Source: Sternotherus odoratus
Lineage: Eukaryota; Chordata; Testudines; Kinosternidae
DNA length: 64,000 nt
NCBI GenBank assembly: GCA_032164245.1
Contig: JAVMKO010000001.1
Span: 63,532,892 to 63,596,891, forward strand
Direction: 5' to 3'
The notes beneath the pieces are model-generated. The model saw only the letters and a program-made list of their open reading frames with translations. It ran no database searches and was not told where the DNA came from. This document shows, one piece after another, positions 58,614 to 64,000 of the stretch. The stretch's first letter is position 1. Each line of letters begins with the position of its first letter. Position numbers and translations under genes: made by a program.

Positions 58614-59751
58614 GTGTGGAAAGGGTGGAGCACTGTGTTGCGCTTGTGAATTCAGTACAAGGGCAGGGTGGTGACTTCACTGGAGGCCTCATGCAGGGAG
58701 CGGAGAGAGGCGGAGAGAGAGAGAGAGAGAGAGAGAAAATATATATCTAACATTTGGAGCTTGATCCATTCCAAGGTCTGTTACTACTTCAGAAGCATTT
58801 TTGTGAGCCCAAGAAATGAGCCATCTGTAGCTGGACAGTTCAGCAGTGTGGAGGAGGGATATAGTCCATCAGAGAGAGGGAAATCTTCCTTGCTTAATTC
58901 TAACAGTCCCCTCAGACATCCTCAGGCTGAACTGAAACAAATGAGAGCGATAACTGCTGAAGTGATTAGCATAGTTCACAATGCGCTTCATAACAAGCTT
59001 ACTTACAGTTGATAAGAGTCTAAAGAGATTTTAACCCTTGTGCTTCCTTTATCAGGATAAGAATTTGACTCCTCTGTTTTTATCTCCAGTTTAAGGTGGA
59101 AGAATTTGGTGTATTTTTAAAAAGCTCTCTCTCCTTTATTTCCCTCATCATGGCTTTGTGGTTGCAGGAGGCAGTATTGCAGGTCTTTTCACTTGTCAGC
59201 TGCTGTCCCTGTTGAAGAGAGATAATTGAGCACCTGTGACTCCAGAGCTCAGTGGCAGAGTAACAGCTTGAGCTGGTGTGTGGGGCAGGGCACAGCCCCA
59301 CATTTGTTAAGCTATTGCAAGTTCCCTGGACATGCACTTTCTCCACAAAGTCTTTGTATGGCCCTGTTCACTGTCTGCCACTGAAATTTGCCTCCCCTTT
59401 GTTTCAGTTGAAAGCTACGAATGAGGCACATTTCCCCCATCCAGCCCTCCCACATCCTCTGCAAAACATAGTTCTGTATCATCTCATCAAAAACTATTCA
59501 GGTGGATTATTCACTAGAAGGTGACATTTTATAGGTTAGGGCAGCAAAAGAGTGACTGACCTGTGCTGTTCTGAACTGATACAGTATCTCTTGTAGGCCA
59601 GAATGCATTTTATTTAAAAGTACTTTGGCGAAAGGGTTTCACTTCTCTGTTCTGTGGTATTGACCAGATGGAAGAAAGCTTGCAACTTATTTATGGGATT
59701 TAAAAAAATAAATAAAAATGCAACATTGTTAATTATCAGCTTGTTCTAAAT
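58614..59751. other. Unique-looking sequence with a (GA)n tract at about 58711-58736
   Basis: Apart from the GA microsatellite nothing is recognised. Confidence 0.45.
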
Positions 59752-60952
59752 CAGAGGTGGCCAACCTGAGCCTGAGAAGAAGCCAGAGTTTACCAATGTA
59801 TGTTGCCCAAGAGCAGTGATAGGTCAGCAACCTCTCATCAGCTTCCCCCCTCCCTGCTCCCAGTGCCTCCCACCCTGTAAGCGTGCGGGCACTCACCCCG
59901 GCGGTGCCTCCTGCTGGTCGTCTGGCGAATCAGCTCTCCAGCCTCCGGAGCACCCTCTGCCGGCTGATGTCCTGCTCCTACTCCAGCCCCGTGTCCCTCC
60001 CGGACCCCGGTACCCTCTAGCTGAGGGTGCTGCACCCCTGCAGTACCCCCTCAAGTCTTAGGGTCTCCCCTCCCTGGGGAACCCTGCCCTGTGTCCCTGC
60101 TGGACTACAGTGCCCTCTTTGGGGTGCTGCACCCCTGCAGTATCCCACTGGTCATAGGGTCTCCCCTCCCTGGGGAACCCTCTACCCCCTATCCCCACCT
60201 TGCCTCAGACTTGGCCACTGCCAGTCACCACTTGCCTCCGCTCACTGAGGCAGACTGTAGTATCATGGCCTCTCATCACCGGCAAGGGGGGTTGGCCTGC
60301 TGCTCCTAATGCTAGCCCTGGGCTGCCCCCTGCAACCCCAGTACCCCTGGGTGAGGCCGTCTGCCAGGCCTTGCAGCCTGGGGCTCCCAGGCTAGAGTTT
60401 CCCCAGCTCCCAGTGCCTAGCCCCAGCCCTGCACCACCCTGGATACTCACTGAGGCTCCCTGCAGCTAGGCCTGTCTTCCTCTGGATACAGAGGAGACTG
60501 ACTTTCCTAGGCCCCTGCCTCTCAGCCTTTATACAGGCCTGAGTGTTTGGGGCATGGCCACCCAGCTGAGCCTGCTTCCCAATCAGGCTGGGAGTTTGCT
60601 GGCTCCGAGCCACAACCCCTTCCCTGGGCTATTCCAGCCCTTTCAGGCAGGGAGTGGGTGGTCACCCCGCTACACACCCACTGACAGCCCTCCCCACACC
60701 TCCCAATGTGTTATACAGGAGGTTCTGGAGGGGCGTGAAGGGGAAGGAGTGAGGGCACGGCAGTCTGAGGGGAGGTGGCTGGAAGGGGTGGATTGGGGGC
60801 AGACCCAGGGGTTGAGCAGTGAGTACTCCCCCAGCATGTTGGAAAGTTGGTGCCCGTAGCTCCAGCCCTAGAGTTGGTGCCTATATAAGGAGCCGCATAT
60901 TAACATCTGAGGAGTTGCATGTGGCTCCGGAGCCACAGGTTGGCCACTCCTG
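59752..60952. mobile_element. hAT-type non-autonomous element with nested LTR, 1201 bp
   Basis: The left end CAGAGGTGGCCAACCTGAGC and right end GCCACAGGTTGGCCACTCCTG are inverted repeats (about 17 bp). A perfect target duplication TTCTAAAT lies at 59744-59751 and 60953-60960. The element proper is only about 400 bp; the middle (59876-60674) is a solo LTR that inserted later. 'gttggtgcctatata' at 60872 belongs to the element's own interior and resembles the end of the 35085 family. Confidence 0.92.
59876..60674 (-). mobile_element. Solo LTR, 799 bp, nested in a hAT element
   Basis: The plus strand runs TGTAAGCG...CCGCTACA, so the minus strand starts TGTAGCGGGGTGACC. CACCC flanks both sides (59871-59875 and 60675-60679). 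On the minus strand a TATAAA box lies near 60530, about 140 bases after the start, as expected for U3. An internal direct repeat of about 50 bp (GGTCTCCCCTCCCTGGGGAA and neighbours) occurs at about 60061 and 60158. It retains no coding sequence. Confidence 0.85.
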
Positions 60953-60960
60953 TTCTAAAT

Positions 60961-61722
60961 CATGGCCGAAGAGGTAGGGAACAAACCCTGAAATGAACCC
61001 TGAAAAAAGGAGTCTGCAGAAATAGTTTTAGTGGATTACTCAGAAAGCTTGTTCTGTGTGCTACCCATAGTCTCTGATTTACAAGCTTCTGCTTACAAAT
61101 GCATATTGGCAGTAAAGGTCTCTATGCTCTCTGTGTTGCATTGAGTGCATTTTAATTCTGATGACACTGAAAAGTTAGTTCTAGCTTTCCCCTACATGCC
61201 TCCTTTTCACAGAGACTGTTGAGAGTACTATGTGAAAAAATAGTGTATCAGAAGCATCTTGCTCAGTGTTTAAACAAGATTTAGTGTAACAGCTAATGTA
61301 GGCTGCCATTAAAAACATTAGTGGCTTGGCAAGGTGGGGTGCTGGTTATATTTCATAATATAACCTGGTTTGTCAGACGGCTGGAATGGAACGTGGAGAC
61401 GAGATTAGATCGATGTTTGTTAATAATCTCTAAATTATAAGTAAACTTTTGTATAGTGGAAATTTAGATCTAGATCCCATGGCTTCTGGAAATGCTAATT
61501 CTAAGTGGTATGCAATTCAAAGCCACCAATAATATTTATGAATATAGTTGATACCACACAATCAAGTATGTACAGTTCTTCTATTGTAGGTAAAGGGTTC
61601 AATCCTGTGAGGCGCTGTGACTGACTGCAAGGTACTGTGTATCTACCCCAGGGTGTTGAGCACCAGTCAACTCCTACCAAATACAGTGGGAGGTGAAGGC
61701 ATCCTGCACTGCTCAGGATAGT
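60961..61722. other. AT-rich sequence, nothing recognised
   Basis: No gene or repeat family is visible. Confidence 0.45.
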
Positions 61723-61730
61723 AACTAGTC

Positions 61731-62335
61731 CAGGGGTGGGCAAACTTTTTGGCCCGAGAGCCACATTGGGGTTGTGAAACTGTATGGAGGGCTGGGTAGG
61801 GAAGCCTGTACCTCGTCAAACAGCCTGGCCCCCACCCCTTAACCATCCCCATCCCCTGGCTGCCCCCCTCAAAACCTCATACCCATCCAATTCCCCTGCT
61901 CCTTGTCCCCTGACTGCTCCCTCCTGAAACCCACCACCCCTCAGGACCCCACACCTAATCCAAACCCCCCCGCTATGTGTCCCCTGACTGCCCCAACCCC
62001 TATCCACACCCCCGCCCCTGATGGCCCCCTTGGGACTCCCAGGCCTATCCAGTCTCCCCCTGCTCCCTTTCCCCTGACTGCCCCCAAGTCCCCTTTCCCC
62101 ATATCCCTCTACTTACTGCCTCTTTACTATGCTGCTTAGAACAGCTTATAGCCCCACTGCCCGGCTGGAGCCAGCCACGCTGCCAGTAGGAGTGGCGGGC
62201 CAGAGTTCTGACAGTGCGGAGAGCTGAGGCTGCGGGGGAAGGGGAACAGCCGGGAAGGGCTGGGGGCTAGCGTCCTGGACGGGAACTCAAGGGCTGGGCA
62301 GGATGGTACCACAAGCCGTAGCTTGCCCACCTCTG
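61731..62335. mobile_element. hAT-type GC-rich non-autonomous element, 605 bp
   Basis: The left end CAGGGGTGGGCAAACTTTTT and right end GTAGCTTGCCCACCTCTG are inverted repeats. The target duplications AACTAGTC (61723-61730) and ATCTAGTC (62336-62343) differ at one base. Its C-rich interior (CCCCTGACTGCCCC-type units) is the complement-sense partner of the G-rich tandem in 52836-53878. Confidence 0.9.
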
Positions 62336-62477
62336 ATCTAGTCAATCCTAAAGCCCTTAACTCATTTCACAATGGCTAATTATATTGAGCAGTTGATATT
62401 TTGAATGGAGAATTGCATTCAAAGCCTAGCTGTTTGCTGACCTAGTTGATTTGTTATCAATATTTGTTTTCATAATA

Positions 62478-62775
62478 CAGTAGACTCTTGATTATCCAGG
62501 ATTGAATTAACCATAATGTGGATTAACCAGGATGTCAAAAAAAAAAATGCACAACTCGTAGGGCTGGCTCTGACTTTGCTGCCGCCCCAAGCACACACAA
62601 AAAAACCCCCACCAGGGCACAGGGCAGCCAGTGAACCAACACCCCCTCCCCCTGGTGCAGGGTGCTGGTGAACCAACCCCCTCTCCCCATATTTCCTATG
62701 GATGGTGATTATCCGGGATTTTATTAACCAGAATTAATTTTTTCTCTATCATCCTGGATAATCGAGAGTCTACTG
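62478..62775. mobile_element. Tigger/pogo-type mariner MITE, 298 bp
   Basis: The left end CAGTAGACTCTTGATTATCC and right end GGATAATCGAGAGTCTACTG are near-perfect inverted repeats. TA flanks both sides (62476-62477 and 62776-62777). The middle (about 62540-62690) is an unrelated GC-richer stretch ('ggctggctctgactttgctgccgcc') that is probably internal filler or a nested piece. No transposase is present. Confidence 0.9.
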
Positions 62776-62974
62776 TATTACTAATAGTCAGCTAGGGCCA
62801 GGTCTTAATCCAGTTCAAGTCAATGTCAAAATCCCATTGGCTTCAGTGACGTTCTGATCTGGTCCTTGTTAAGGCAGTGTCAGCACTTCCACTTAGACCT
62901 TAAAAAGAAAAGTAACCTTTCCTATAATGTGGGAAGTGAAAACATTGCCTAGCCATTCCTCACCACTAACTATA

Positions 62975-63970
62975 ATATACTAGCAAAAATACCCGGCGTT
63001 CCTCGGGTCCGTCGGAGGTGGGGAGGGGTCAGAGAGCTGAGCGAGTGCAGGGTCCATTGGAGGGGGGAGGGGGCAGAGAGCAAACCTGACACCCCCACCT
63101 CACCCCCCCGACCAAACCCGACACCCCCACCTCACTTACCCCTCGACCAACCCCGACTCACATTTTCACCCCCCCACTCAAACTCAACACCCCCATGTCA
63201 CCCCCCTACCAACTCCAACACCCCCTGACCAACACCCACACCTCACCCCCCGTAGACCAAACCTGACACACCCACCTCACTTCCCCCCCCAACCAAACCT
63301 GACACCCCTACCTACCACCACAAACAAACCCGACACTCACACCTCACTTACTCCTCGACCAACCCCAACCTACCTCCTCACCCCCCCAACCAAACCCAAC
63401 ACCCCCACCTTACCCCCCCACCAACCCCAACACCCACCCCTCACCCCTCACCCACTCTGACACCTTCCCACCCCCCAGACCAAACCCGACACCCCCACCT
63501 CACCCCCCAACCAAACCTGACACCCCTACCTCACTTACCCTCTGACCAAATCCAACTCGGGTCCGTCGGAGGTGGGGAAGGGACAGAGAGCTGAGCGAGT
63601 GCAGGGTCCGTTGGAGGGGGGAGGGGGCAGAGAGCTGAGCAAGTGCACGGTCAGTTGGAGGGGGGAGGGGCAGAGAGGTGAGCGAGTGCGGGGTCCGTTG
63701 GAGGGGGTATTATGACATCATAACTATGTCACAGAGAACAGTAGCTGCCCAGCTGATGTGATTGGCCTTTAAATAATTTCACCCCTGGGGGGCGTCAGAG
63801 GTGAGATTTGAAAAAAAATTTAGACTCTTACCCTGATTAGGACCCTAAGACCTATAACTGTACCAAATTTCTCTCTAGCTTAAACTGTGTGGAAGGAGTA
63901 AGTGCACGTACATACACGCCTACATACACGCATACACCATTTGACTTTTATATATATAGATATAGATATG
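62975..63970 (+). repeat. GC-rich interspersed repeat with internal minisatellite
   Basis: Begins TATACTAGCAAAAATACCCG and ends GACTTTTATATATATAGATA, running into a GA tract. It contains a G-rich block of about 45-50-bp units (GGGTCCGTTGGAGGGGGG...GAGCGAGTGCA) at 63003-63080 and again at 63555-63710. Between them (63085-63555) is a C-rich array of about 13 units of roughly 30-35 bp (ACCAAACCCGACACCCCCAC type). The same family occurs inverted at 18781-19106. Class unknown. Confidence 0.6.
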
Positions 63971-64000
63971 AGAGAGAGAGACAAAAACTGAATTGTCTTT

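Noticed and set aside
1..64000. tRNA, rRNA, CRISPR arrays, bacterial-type operons
   Set aside because: None is seen. Composition, LINEs, SINEs and microsatellites show vertebrate nuclear DNA, so prokaryotic features are not expected.

Overview
This is 64 kb of AT-rich, CpG-poor vertebrate nuclear DNA in which I recognise no exon of a cellular gene. The mix of mobile elements points to a turtle: abundant CR1 LINEs, many young hAT and Harbinger non-autonomous elements, ERV/Gypsy-type solo LTRs, MIR-like SINE traces and a reptile-type repeat found at 43.0 kb and 50.2 kb. The assignment to Testudines rests on recalled family resemblance, not on a search. The window is probably intergenic or lies inside a very large intron.

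The only intact long reading frame is a 602-residue hAT transposase at 50545-52353. It sits inside a complete 2.36-kb transposon (50310-52668) with terminal inverted repeats and a perfect 8-bp target duplication, and it has landed in an older repeat. The frame keeps a BED zinc finger, the D-D-E candidates, a CxxH motif and the C-terminal dimerisation segment, so it may be recently active or maintained.

Layout. 0-8 kb: quiet AT-rich sequence with one hAT MITE and one hairpin-rich Harbinger-like MITE. 8-15 kb: GC-rich non-autonomous elements at 8.5, 12.5 and 14.3 kb. 15-22.6 kb: a possible broken minus-strand gene remnant, a probable minus-strand LTR, a GC-rich repeat copy, a MITE, a MIR, a solo LTR with target duplication, and a mariner-type MITE. 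22.6-30 kb: mostly unique AT-rich DNA, a small TIR element and an LTR. 30.7-36.4 kb: a plus-strand CR1 end, a decayed Harbinger transposon, a hAT MITE and a minus-strand CR1. 37.6-41.2 kb: MITEs, including a clean element-in-element nest, and a composite hAT block. 45.7 kb: a 300-bp CTTT microsatellite. 47.5-56.4 kb: CR1 copies, the intact hAT, GC-rich hAT MITEs and a solo LTR. 57.5-64 kb: further hAT MITEs, one carrying a nested solo LTR, a Tigger-type MITE, and a GC-rich minisatellite-bearing repeat that is also present, inverted, at 18.8 kb.

Nothing here forms an operon or pathway. The interacting parts are transposons: one apparently intact transposase gene, and at least nine short elements with hAT-like ends whose duplicated target sites mostly share the centre CTA.
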